A model generated the notes under the pieces. It did not search any database. It saw only the letters and a list, made by a program, of their open reading frames with translations, and had not been told where the DNA came from. Below, piece by piece: positions 1 to 8,374 of a stretch of DNA of 64,000 nucleotides. The translations under genes and the position numbers were made by a program. Numbering within the stretch: the stretch's first letter is position 1; every line of letters begins with the position of its first letter. Origin of the DNA: Corynebacterium halotolerans (lineage in GTDB: Bacteria > Actinomycetota > Actinomycetes > Mycobacteriales > Mycobacteriaceae); NCBI RefSeq assembly GCF_001056295.1, contig NZ_JVMD01000026.1, positions 38,508 through 102,507 of the forward strand, given 5' to 3'.

Positions 1-169
1 CCACGTCGGCCCACACCTTGGTGGACGTCACGATCTTGACTTTGTCGCCGTCGGTTCCGTTGCCCCCGGAGGCCTCGGTGCCGTTGTCGTCAGAGCAGGC
101 GGCGAGGCCCATGGTCAGGCCCACGGCGGCCATTGCGGCCAGGGCTGTGCGCAGGAAGGGAGTTTTCAT
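1..169 (-). CDS. Metal ABC transporter substrate-binding lipoprotein, N-terminal part
   Basis: Only the first 56 codons lie in the window; the gene runs off the left edge. Reading leftwards from ATG at 169 gives a lipoprotein signal peptide (basic start MKTPFLR, hydrophobic stretch, lipobox LAAC with the lipidated Cys at about residue 25), an acidic/glycine linker, and then KIVTSTKVWADV. That last stretch matches the first beta strand of zinc/manganese-binding ABC solute-binding proteins (ZnuA/TroA family). The protein would sit on the outer face of the membrane and deliver metal to a permease encoded further left. The family call rests on a short stretch, so manganese or another metal is possible. 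Confidence 0.7.
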   Translation of the reverse strand, partial: MKTPFLRTALAAMAAVGLTMGLAACSDDNGTEASGGNGTDGDKVKIVTSTKVWADV

Positions 170-190
170 GGTTTCATCGTATCCCGGAAA

Positions 191-205
191 TGAAAACGGT
201 TGCCA
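191..205. promoter_or_regulatory. Candidate Zur-like operator
   Basis: TGAAAACGGTTGCCA lies 22 bp upstream of the metal-binding lipoprotein start. It is an imperfect inverted repeat resembling the actinobacterial Zur consensus TGAAAATGATTTTCA (11 of 15 positions). It lies between two divergent genes, so it could control either. The match is partial and this is a prediction only. Confidence 0.3.
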
Positions 206-259
206 AGTGGGGTTCGAACGTATTACCGGCGATCCGCGGCATCGGGTAGATTCGGGCGC

Positions 260-1456
260 GTGCACACCGATTACCCCGCCGATCCCGCCGAGCCCGATTC
301 GGCGTCGGCGACATCGCGGAACGGTTCGCGGGGCGGCCGCCGGTCCAGGGGGACTTTGGCGTCGATCGCCGCGGAGTTGGGGGTGTCCCGGACGACCGTG
401 TCCAACGCCTACAACCGCCCCGATCAGCTGTCGCCGGAGCTGCGCGAACGCATTCTCGCGCAGGCGGAGGCCCAGGGCTACCCCGGCCCGGATCCCATGG
501 CGCGCAGCCTGCGCATGCGGCGGGTCGGCGCGGTGGGCGTGCTCTTCACCGAGCAGCTGTCCTTCGCCTTCGACGATCCCGCCTCGGTGGACTTCCTCGC
601 GGGTCTGGCGGAGGAATGCGGCCGGCGCGGCGACTCGCTCCTGGTCATCCCGGCGTCGTCGGCGGAGTGCGGGGAAGGGGAAACCGAACGGCTTGACGAC
701 GGGCCCGCGCGCACCTCTTCGCCGGAGCCCGCCTCACCCGACCCCAGGATGCTCATCCGCCAGGCCGTCGTGGATTCCTTCGTCGTCTATTCCGTGGCGG
801 AGGACGATCCCTTCCTCAAGGCGGTGCTCGAACGCGGTCTGCCCACGGTGATCTGCGATCAGCCGACGTGCGAGGATGGCGTGCCCTTCGTCGGCATCGA
901 CGACCGCGAGGCGATCAAGCCGGCGGTGCGCCACCTGACGGAGCTCGGGCACCGTGACATCGGCGTGCTGTCGGTGCGCCTGTCCCGGCTGCGCAACGAC
1001 GGCCCCGTCACCGCCGAACGGTTGGCGGGCGCACGCCATCACGTGCAGCGCTCCCGCGTCGAGGGCGCGCTGGAGGCGCTGGGCGAGGCCGGCATCGACG
1101 CCGCCGGCGTGCCCATCGTCGAGCGCCACCTCAACGATCCCGAGAACAATTACGACGCCGCCCGAGAGCTGCTGACGTCGCACCCGCACTTGACCGCCGT
1201 CGCGTGCACGACGGACACGCAGGCGCTCGGGGTGCTGCGCTACGCGAACGACCACGGCATCCGGATCCCGGAGGACCTCTCCGTCACCGGTTTCGACGGC
1301 ATCGAGGCCGCCCGCCACAGCGGCATCACCACGGTCATCCAGCCCAACCGCGACAAGGGCCGGGCGGCCGGCGCGGCGCTGGCCGGCGGGGAGGCCAGGG
1401 TCATCCTGCCCACGGAGTTCTTGCCGGGGCGGACGACGGCGCCGCCGCGCGGCTAG
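260..1456 (+). CDS. LacI-family transcriptional regulator
   Basis: A 398-residue LacI/GalR repressor. The helix-turn-helix (TLASIAAELGVSRTTVSNAYN) is at about residues 32-52, followed by the hinge (SPELRERILAQAEAQGY) and a periplasmic-binding-protein-like effector domain to the end, including the late motif ITGFDG-type sequence VTGFDGIEAARHSGITTV. A Ser/Pro-rich insert (about residues 160-185, near EGETERLDDGPARTSSPEP) lengthens the effector domain relative to typical 330-350 residue members. The start is uncertain: GTG at 260 is chosen because a possible -10 (TAGATT, 247-252) precedes it at leaderless spacing; TTG at 200 is also open. The ligand is unknown. The stop codon shares CTAG with the convergent otsB stop. 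Confidence 0.85.
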   Translation: MHTDYPADPAEPDSASATSRNGSRGGRRSRGTLASIAAELGVSRTTVSNAYNRPDQLSPELRERILAQAEAQGYPGPDPMARSLRMRRVGAVGVLFTEQLSFAFDDPASVDFLAGLAEECGRRGDSLLVIPASSAECGEGETERLDDGPARTSSPEPASPDPRMLIRQAVVDSFVVYSVAEDDPFLKAVLERGLPTVICDQPTCEDGVPFVGIDDREAIKPAVRHLTELGHRDIGVLSVRLSRLRNDGPVTAERLAGARHHVQRSRVEGALEALGEAGIDAAGVPIVERHLNDPENNYDAARELLTSHPHLTAVACTTDTQALGVLRYANDHGIRIPEDLSVTGFDGIEAARHSGITTVIQPNRDKGRAAGAALAGGEARVILPTEFLPGRTTAPPRG

Positions 1457-2247
1457 GCCGTTCCCCCGGACGCGGCGGCTTCGCGGGCGTCGGCGAAATC
1501 CCGGAGGAACGCGGTCACGGCCGCGGTGTCGGGGAGGAAGGCGGTCGCCGCGCTGGGGCCGTCGTCGGGGGAGCCGACCTTGATGCCCAGGTCGCCGTTG
1601 CCCAGCGTGCGCAGGACCGTTTCGTCGGTGACGTCGTCGCCGATGAACAGCACCGCGTCGGCGCCGTATTCGCTGCGGGCGGCCTCCAGGTAGCTGCCCT
1701 TGGTCACGTCGAGGACGGCGAGCTCGACGATGTCCTTGCCCTCGGTGATGTGGACGCCCTGGAGCGGCCGGAAGATGGACAGCGCGTGGTCGAGCACGCG
1801 GCGCTTGCGCACCTCGTCCTCCAGCAGGCGCACGTGGAGGACGCGGGCGGCGGGTTTGCGTTCGACCCAGACCAGGTCTCCCGCGCCGGCCTCGGCGACG
1901 ACGTCGCGAAGCCGCAGGTCCAGGGCCTCCAAGAGGGAGGATTCCGCCTCCGACAGGGCCAGACCGTCCTGGGGTTCGGCACCGTGGCTGCCGACCAGCC
2001 GGGCGGCGTGCTCCATGCCGGACAGGTAGCGCAGGTCGCGCAGCTGCCGGCCGGACAGGATGACCACCTCGGTGCGGGGCAGCGCGGACAGCCGCGACAC
2101 CAGCTCCACGTTGCCCTCGCGGGGGCGCACGGCCATCGGGTCGTCGCACAGGTCCGCCAGGGTGCCGTCGAAATCGAGGGCGACCACGAGCGTCCCGGCC
2201 TCGGCGACGGCGGCGACGGCGGATGGGGTCGGTGACGTGTTGCTCAC
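1453..2247 (-). CDS. otsB: Trehalose-6-phosphate phosphatase OtsB
   Basis: Hydrolyses trehalose 6-phosphate to trehalose, the second step of the OtsAB route. The 264-residue protein has the HAD signature DFDGT at residues 25-29 (nucleophile Asp25), the second motif VVILSGR, and the acidic motif FIGDDVTDE that binds magnesium. Length is normal for OtsB (250-270). It starts at GTG 2247 immediately after a -10 box, so it is probably leaderless and transcribed separately from otsA, which lies about 1.1 kb away on the same strand behind an oppositely oriented flavin-domain gene. Trehalose is an osmoprotectant and the sugar of corynebacterial mycolate glycolipids. Confidence 0.93.
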   Translation of the reverse strand: MSNTSPTPSAVAAVAEAGTLVVALDFDGTLADLCDDPMAVRPREGNVELVSRLSALPRTEVVILSGRQLRDLRYLSGMEHAARLVGSHGAEPQDGLALSEAESSLLEALDLRLRDVVAEAGAGDLVWVERKPAARVLHVRLLEDEVRKRRVLDHALSIFRPLQGVHITEGKDIVELAVLDVTKGSYLEAARSEYGADAVLFIGDDVTDETVLRTLGNGDLGIKVGSPDDGPSAATAFLPDTAAVTAFLRDFADAREAAASGGTA

Positions 2248-2253
2248 GTCACC

Positions 2254-2259
2254 ACCCTA
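2254..2259 (-). promoter_or_regulatory. -10 box of otsB (leaderless)
   Basis: TAGGGT on the minus strand ends 6 nt before the GTG start of otsB, so transcription should start at or next to the start codon. Confidence 0.5.
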
Positions 2260-2303
2260 CGCAACGGCCCCTCCCCGGCGGCGCGGCCACCGGTGACCAT
2301 GGG

Positions 2304-2309
2304 TAAAGT
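2304..2309 (+). promoter_or_regulatory. -10 box of the flavin-domain gene (leaderless)
   Basis: TAAAGT followed by 7 nt and then ATG 2317. There is no ribosome binding site in between, which decides this start over GTG 2293. Confidence 0.55.
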
Positions 2310-2316
2310 GCGGCCC

Positions 2317-2874
2317 ATGACGAATGCCGACACCCGCCCCGCGCCCCTGGAGACGATGGACGAAATGTCCATCCGCAAGGCGTTCGGCGAGTTCGCGACG
2401 GGAGTCACCATCGTCGCCTCCGACGACGGCGAACCGGTCGGCTTCGCGTGCCAGTCCTTTTCTTCCCTGAGCCTGAACCCGCCGCTGGTTCTGTTCACCG
2501 TGATGAACACATCGCGGTCGTGGCCGCGCATCCGCGCCACCGGCCGGTTCTCGGTCAGCGTGCTCACGGAGGCCCAGCGCGACATTTCCGCGGTGTTCGG
2601 CCGCCGCGGCCGCGACAAGTTCGAGCACGGCGAATGGACGCGGTCGGCGCTGGGCAATCCGCTGCTGCGCGACTGCGCCGTGTGGATCGACTGCACCATC
2701 GAGGACGTCCACGAGGCCGGCGACCACTTCATCGTCGTCGGCCGAGTCGCGGAGATCGGCCACCGCGCGGATTCCCGCCCGTTGCTGTACCACCGCGGCT
2801 CCTACGCCAACGTCGTCGCCGCCGGCGAGGACGCGCCGGCCGACGAGAGCTGGCGCCAGCGCCCCTCGGTGTAG
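2317..2874 (+). CDS. Flavin reductase-like (split-barrel FMN-binding) protein
   Basis: A 185-residue protein of the flavin reductase-like domain family, used as the NAD(P)H:flavin reductase partner of two-component monooxygenases. Family landmarks are visible in order: FGEFATGVTIVAS, the GFACQSFSSLSLNPPLVLF strand that binds FMN, and the late HRGSYANV. The start is taken at ATG 2317 because of the leaderless -10 box. No monooxygenase partner is next to it; its neighbours are otsB (divergent) and the lipoprotein/otsA operon (convergent), so the physiological partner is not evident. Confidence 0.82.
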   Translation: MTNADTRPAPLETMDEMSIRKAFGEFATGVTIVASDDGEPVGFACQSFSSLSLNPPLVLFTVMNTSRSWPRIRATGRFSVSVLTEAQRDISAVFGRRGRDKFEHGEWTRSALGNPLLRDCAVWIDCTIEDVHEAGDHFIVVGRVAEIGHRADSRPLLYHRGSYANVVAAGEDAPADESWRQRPSV

Positions 2875-2916
2875 GCGCGCCCGCTCAGACGCCCCGTTCG
2901 AACGCCCCGCGCCCCG

Positions 2917-3386
2917 CTAGTTCCGCGACACCGCCGCCCACCCCGGCGCGGCCTCGCCCGGCGCATGGTCGCCGACGGCGGTCATGCGCAGGCCGGGTGC
3001 GCCGGCGGAGACGATGAAGTCGCCGGTCAGCTGCGCGCGCAGGCGGTCGTGGAAGGTGCGGGCGACGGCGTCGCAGTCGGCCTCGCGGACGGTGCGCGGC
3101 TCGCCGACGGACACGATGTCGCCGTCGCGCCACGTCAGCGTCCCCTGGAAGGAACCGCAGGCGCCGTCGCCGGTGTAGGACTCGCGGCCGAACGCGATGA
3201 CCGGCGGCACCATGCCGTCGGGTGCTCCGTGGGGCAGCGCCGGGTCGTCGTAGACCGCGGTGACCTGCCAGCGCTTGCCGACGACCCGATCGTCCCCGTC
3301 CCCGCCGTCATCCCCGCCGCAGGCGGCGAGCGACGCCGAAAGGAGCGTCGTCAAGCACAATGCCGCGGCCCGGCGGCCGCGCGCGC

Positions 3387-3390
<4 letters not shown>
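2917..3390 (-). CDS. Lipoprotein, possible META/HslJ-like domain
   Basis: A 157-residue exported lipoprotein whose GTG start overlaps the otsA stop (GTGA, 3387-3390), so it is translationally coupled to otsA. The signal peptide ends in SLAACGGDDGGD, giving the lipidated Cys at about residue 21. The mature part has an early Trp (KRWQVTAVYDD), then DGACGSFQGTLTWRDGD and a TVREADCD segment; the two cysteines and the small-strand pattern recall META/HslJ domains, where a similar pair is conserved. That domain assignment is an inference from pattern only. It sits outside the membrane; its link to trehalose is positional. Confidence 0.75.
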
Positions 3391-4886
<1,496 letters not shown>

Positions 4887-4891
4887 TCGCG

Positions 4892-5233
4892 TCACGCCTT
4901 CTTCGTGGTCTTCTTGGCGGCCTTCTTGGCCGTCTTCTTGGTGGCCTTCTTCGCCGTGGTCTTCTTGGAGGTGGCCTTCTTGGCCGCCTTCTTCGTGGAC
5001 TTGCGGGTGCGCTTGGCGGTCTTCGGCGCCGTGGCCTCGAGGTGCTCCTCGTGGACCTTCTTGTAGCTCAGGCCCTCGGGTTCGACTCCGAGCATGCACA
5101 TGAGGGTGACGCAGTCGTGGAAGTCATCGGAGAACGTCGCGACGATTCGCCGCGCGCCCGCCGCCGTCTCGGCCTCGACCTGGTGCAGTGCCTCGTTCTG
5201 GGCGGTGCGGGTGTCGGTGACCTTGGGTGGCAC
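4892..5233 (-). CDS. Small protein with histone-like lysine tail, otsA operon leader gene
   Basis: A 113-residue protein in two parts. Residues 1-70 form a compact acidic/neutral region (ALHQVEAETAAGARRIVATF, then DDFHDCVTLMCMLGVEPEG). Residues 75-113 are a run of KKAAKK/KKTTKK-type repeats, as in the tails of actinobacterial histone-like proteins, suggesting nucleic-acid binding. GTG 5233 is chosen because AGGAGG stands 4 nt upstream. Its stop overlaps the start region of otsA. I do not recognise the N-terminal domain; the tail function is inferred from composition. A DNA- or RNA-binding protein co-transcribed with otsA is unusual. Confidence 0.8.
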   Translation of the reverse strand: MPPKVTDTRTAQNEALHQVEAETAAGARRIVATFSDDFHDCVTLMCMLGVEPEGLSYKKVHEEHLEATAPKTAKRTRKSTKKAAKKATSKKTTAKKATKKTAKKAAKKTTKKA

Positions 5234-5343
5234 GGATCCTCCTGGCTCGTGGCGGGCGATTGTCGGGTGGCGCGCACGGGCGTGCGCCGCGTGCGGATGG
5301 GGGCCGGGCGGCCGCCTCGCCGGTCTCCCCATACAGGCCGTCC

Positions 5344-5349
5344 ATTGTA
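5344..5349 (-). promoter_or_regulatory. Candidate -10 of the otsA operon
   Basis: TACAAT on the minus strand with an upstream TGG (extended -10-like), about 105 nt before the first start codon of the operon. A GC-rich inverted repeat lies in the resulting leader (near 5260-5276). Confidence 0.4.
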
Positions 5350-5387
5350 CCAAGGAGGGTCATTTCGGGTGAGGTGGGCCGGTGGGT

Positions 5388-5401
5388 GCTTTGCGACGCC
5401 C
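5388..5401 (+). repeat. Dispersed motif GCTTTGCGACGCCC, copy 1
   Basis: Exact 14-bp copy immediately downstream of the thrE stop codon, between thrE and the otsA operon promoter. Confidence 0.7.
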
Positions 5402-5409
5402 GTGTGCCC

Positions 5410-7011
5410 TCACCAGTCCACGGTGCGGTCGCCCGGTGCGCGCCCGTAGCGGCGGCCGAATTTGGCGCGGGCGCTGCGGCTGAGGCGCGTGCGGCCGTCG
5501 ATGGGGTTGGCCGTGCCGCCGGTGGAGTCGGTGCCCGCGGCCTGGCGCCGGCGCCGGCGCTGGATCTTCGGGCGCCGGACGTCGCCGTGGCGGATCAGGC
5601 GCGGCGGGCGGCGCATCTGGCGGGCGAGCCATTCGCCGAGGGCGATGCCGGCGGCCAGGGCGGTGGCGGTGCCCAGTGCGGCGGCGAGCGCCGTGAAGCC
5701 GTTGAGGGGCTGGCCGTTGAGCAGGGCGTGGAGGCCCCGGTAGATGGACATGCCGGGCAGGAAGGGCGTGACGCCGGCGATGGCGGTGACCAGCGGCGGG
5801 ATCGACGTGCGGCGGGAGAGCAGGCCGCCGGCCAGGCCGACGGCGGTGGCGGCGGCGCCGGCCGCGGCGACGGGGTTGACGCCGGCGGGCAGGAGCAGCC
5901 AGTAGTAGAGCATCGAGCCCAGCAGCGCCGTCGCGCCCGACACCCCGAGCGCCTTCCACCCGGCGTTGGAGGCCACGGCGAAGGCGACGCTGGCCGCGGT
6001 GCCCGCGAGCACCCGGACGGTGGATTCCGCGAAGTTGGGGTCGGAGGCGACGCTGGTCGGCGGCAGCGCGATGCCGATCAGCGAGGTGATCTCGAAGCCG
6101 ATGGCGATGCCCGCGACGATGCCGCCGGTGAGCAGCATCGTGTCGAAGAATCTGGCGGAGCCGGTGACGGGGGCGCCGGTGATGCCGTCCTGGAGGGACT
6201 GGACGAGCGTGAGGCCGGCGAGCATGACGATGATGCCCGATGCGACGACCCGCGACGGCTGCACTTCGATGCCCGCCCAGTTCGATGCCGCGTAGGCGAG
6301 GGCGGCCATGATGGTGGCGATGAAGCCGCCCGTGGCGTTCTGGAAGAACGGGGGCAGCGCCCGGACGTTGAGCTCGCCGATCGTCGCCACGATAACGGCG
6401 GTGACCACCGCCGCGATCGCGCCGACGGCGGGGCCGCCGCCGAGCAGGATCGACACCGCGGCGGCCATGGCGGCCCAGCCGAGGTAGATCACGCGCAGGC
6501 GGTACAGGGGAGGGGCGGTCTCGATGGCCTCGGCGCGTTCCACGGCGTCGTCGAGCGAAACCTGGCCGCCGCGGATGGCCCGCAGCAGGGAGTCGACGCG
6601 GCGCAGGCGGTGGAAGTCCACGGCCGGGGCGTCGACCACGCGCATGGCGGTCACCGGCGTCCGGCGCGCGCCGATGAGGTGGTAGACCGTCACCGACGTC
6701 AGCGTGATGTCGACCTGCACCCGGGTCAGGCCGTAGGCCGAGGTGACCGCCTTGATCTGCAGGACGGTGTCCGAGTTGCCCGTGCCGCAGGACAGCAGCA
6801 GGCCGCCGAGCTGGGCGGCGAGGTCCAGCACCGACGTGACCTGGTCGGGGTCGGTGTAGTCGATGGGCGCCAGGGGCAGCGGCGTCCGCGTCGACTGCAC
6901 GAGGTCGACCGTCGATTGGGGCCCGAACAGGGCGCCGCGCACCTTGGCGCGGAACTTGCCGGCGAATCCGGGGATCGCCGCGGCGGTGGTCGCCTGGTGG
7001 TCCTCGGCCAT
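5410..7011 (-). CDS. thrE: Threonine/serine exporter ThrE
   Basis: A 533-residue membrane protein that exports threonine and serine by proton motive force. It carries the cytoplasmic N-terminal half with SGTGNSDTVLQIKAVTSAYGL and the highly conserved membrane segment ASGIIVMLAGLTLVQSLQDG followed by ITGAPVTGSARFFDT, which match C. glutamicum ThrE closely. About ten membrane spans are visible, with a basic C-terminal tail (residues about 480-533) after LGEWLARQMRRPP. ATG 7011 is chosen with GGAGG 3 nt upstream, a tight spacing; no better start exists. It stands alone, next to the threonine tRNA gene, which is read the other way. Confidence 0.95.
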   Translation of the reverse strand: MAEDHQATTAAAIPGFAGKFRAKVRGALFGPQSTVDLVQSTRTPLPLAPIDYTDPDQVTSVLDLAAQLGGLLLSCGTGNSDTVLQIKAVTSAYGLTRVQVDITLTSVTVYHLIGARRTPVTAMRVVDAPAVDFHRLRRVDSLLRAIRGGQVSLDDAVERAEAIETAPPLYRLRVIYLGWAAMAAAVSILLGGGPAVGAIAAVVTAVIVATIGELNVRALPPFFQNATGGFIATIMAALAYAASNWAGIEVQPSRVVASGIIVMLAGLTLVQSLQDGITGAPVTGSARFFDTMLLTGGIVAGIAIGFEITSLIGIALPPTSVASDPNFAESTVRVLAGTAASVAFAVASNAGWKALGVSGATALLGSMLYYWLLLPAGVNPVAAAGAAATAVGLAGGLLSRRTSIPPLVTAIAGVTPFLPGMSIYRGLHALLNGQPLNGFTALAAALGTATALAAGIALGEWLARQMRRPPRLIRHGDVRRPKIQRRRRRQAAGTDSTGGTANPIDGRTRLSRSARAKFGRRYGRAPGDRTVDW

Positions 7012-7214
7012 GGTCCTCCGTCCCCGGGATCCGTCGGTGGTGGATCGCCGCGTATCGTCGTGTCGTCGTGGCGCGGGGTTCCCGCGCCGCGGGGATTCTA
7101 CATGCGGATTCACCGAAAAACACGGCCGCATCCGACGCCGTGGGCAGCGGCCGTGCGGCGGCGCTCGGGTGCCTGTCCGGGCGGCCGCCGGAGCCGGGTA
7201 GAATCCCGGGCAAT

Positions 7215-7287
7215 GCCGGAGTGGCGCAATTGGCAGCGCGCCCGCCTTGTAAGCGGATGGTTGCGGGTTCGAGTCCCGTCTCCGGCT
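7215..7287 (+). tRNA. tRNA-Thr (anticodon TGT)
   Basis: A 73-nt cloverleaf: acceptor stem GCCGGAG (7215-7221) with CTCCGGC (7280-7286), D stem GCGC/GCGC, anticodon stem CCCGC/GCGGA with one mismatch at the top pair, loop CTTGTAA giving anticodon TGT at 7248-7250, a 5-nt variable loop and T arm GCGGG-TTCGAGT-CCCGT. The terminal CCA is not encoded. Confidence 0.97.
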
Positions 7288-7293
7288 CCGACG

Positions 7294-7327
7294 GTGCAGG
7301 TCAGGCTAGCAATCGCCTGGCCTGCAC
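7294..7327 (+). terminator. Hairpin after tRNA-Thr
   Basis: GTGCAGGTCAGGC (7294-7306) pairs with GCCTGGCCTGCAC (7315-7327) over 13 bp with one G-U pair and an 8-nt loop. There is no T run, but its position 6 nt after the tRNA fits a terminator. The left arm sequence GTGCAGGTCAGG recurs at 36111 and 36842. Confidence 0.6.
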
Positions 7328-7469
7328 TCGTTTCCGCGCCACCGAATGGCACTCCATCGGCACGGCAATGACCGGACATGACGTTGAACCGGACTCCCGC
7401 GCCCGCCGGGTTCGGCCAATCCGCACACGCGTCAGGCGACCGAGCCAAGCGCCGACACTGCTGCGCCGG

Positions 7470-7475
7470 GATAAT
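7470..7475 (+). promoter_or_regulatory. Candidate -10 of the SUKH-type gene
   Basis: GATAAT about 50 nt upstream of ATG 7527; a clear -35 is not evident. Confidence 0.35.
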
Positions 7476-7526
7476 GGACGGATCACCGCAACGTCGCAGA
7501 ATGCACTCCAGAAGAGGTGGGCGCCA

Positions 7527-8042
7527 ATGGAACTCCTTGACCGAAGCGAGGTCTTCGCATCACTTGCTCCGCTTGACCGGCACATCAAGGACAAGGGCAA
7601 GATCCCGGCCATCGACACCGCCTATACGGCCTTCATCCACCAGTTCGAGCCGATTGCCCTGACTCCGGACATCGACCTGTGCGGGTATCAGGAAGCGCTC
7701 CAAGTCAACGGGTATGCCCGTGATTCGGGGCTGCCGGAGGACTTTTGGCTCATCGGGCGCTCGGGCCAGGGCGACGAATGGCTTTTGAGCCAGCGGCATC
7801 GAACGGTCTTCTTCTTCGACCACGACAAGGGCGGCCACGAAGATGCGGGTGCCTTCACGGATTTTCGCGTTGATTTCACCGACTTCGTCCGAGCCGGTCT
7901 CGTACTTGCCCAGCTCGAGAAACACCTCGACGCCGGTGACGACATTGCGCCGCTCAAGAACGAAACCGCCGCATTGCTGGGGCGCATCCATCCGGGCTTG
8001 TTCGACGCATACCCATACGGCTACTTCGATTCGGACTGCTGA
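7527..8042 (+). CDS. SMI1/KNR4 (SUKH)-like protein, possible orphan immunity protein
   Basis: A 171-residue soluble protein. The order of features (N-terminal helix, PAIDTAYTAFIHQF, a LPEDFWLIGRSGQGDEWLL strand pair, then TVFFFDHDKGG with an acidic helix DFTDFVRAGLVLAQLEKHLD) is that of the SMI1/KNR4 superfamily, many members of which are immunity proteins to contact-dependent or polymorphic toxins. ATG 7527 has GAGGTGG about 7 nt upstream. Base composition is lower in GC than its neighbours, and it sits right after a tRNA gene, which suggests acquisition. No toxin gene is next to it, so the role is inference. Confidence 0.65.
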   Translation: MELLDRSEVFASLAPLDRHIKDKGKIPAIDTAYTAFIHQFEPIALTPDIDLCGYQEALQVNGYARDSGLPEDFWLIGRSGQGDEWLLSQRHRTVFFFDHDKGGHEDAGAFTDFRVDFTDFVRAGLVLAQLEKHLDAGDDIAPLKNETAALLGRIHPGLFDAYPYGYFDSDC

Positions 8043-8074
8043 GCACGTTCCCGTACCTCTCCTTCGGACGTCTC

Positions 8075-8114
8075 AGGCCCGGCGTCGCCCCATCGCGGGC
8101 GGCGCCGGGCCTTT
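8075..8114 (+). terminator. Terminator hairpin after the SUKH-type gene
   Basis: AGGCCCGGCGTCGCC pairs with GGCGGCGCCGGGCCT (15 bp, one mismatch), followed by TTTGG. Confidence 0.7.
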
Positions 8115-8169
8115 GGCGTGGTCGGGGCTCCGGTCGCCACCGGGTTGCCGGCCACCCCCGCGGCCACGT

Positions 8170-8183
8170 GGGCGTCGCAAAGC
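8170..8183 (-). repeat. Dispersed motif GCTTTGCGACGCCC, copy 2
   Basis: Exact copy on the minus strand, in the leader region of the acyl-CoA synthetase gene. Confidence 0.7.
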
Positions 8184-8374
8184 CAAATGCTTGTGACCTG
8201 GGCCACTTTGTCTGCGTTCGATGAATGACGATTCACCCCCGGAAGCATTTCGTCGGGGAAACCTTGCGAGTTAATGGAGATTCACGAAATACTGTGACCC
8301 ACGCAACACCGGTGATCCCCGCCACGACCGCGGGCCACGACGACCCCGACGTCTCCAACGCACAAGGACCCGAC

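Larger units (their letters stand above)
8043..8374. other. Intergenic region upstream of the acyl-CoA synthetase
   Basis: Holds a strong terminator (8075-8114), one copy of the dispersed 14-bp motif (8170-8183), a half-conserved cAMP-receptor-like site TGTGACCTGGGCCAC (8189-8203) and a weak -10 candidate TACTGT (8290-8295). No gene is evident. Confidence 0.5.

Noticed and set aside
734..2149. Long minus-strand frame of 471 codons
   Set aside because: Arg/Pro/Gly-rich translation opposite lacI and otsB; typical GC-rich shadow of real genes.
6863..7287. tRNA-Thr regulating thrE through an attenuator
   Set aside because: The genes are divergent and no leader peptide or T-box is seen; adjacency is probably chance.
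5227..7371. 714-codon plus-strand frame
   Set aside because: Antisense shadow of thrE with Gly/Arg/Asp-rich composition and no motif.
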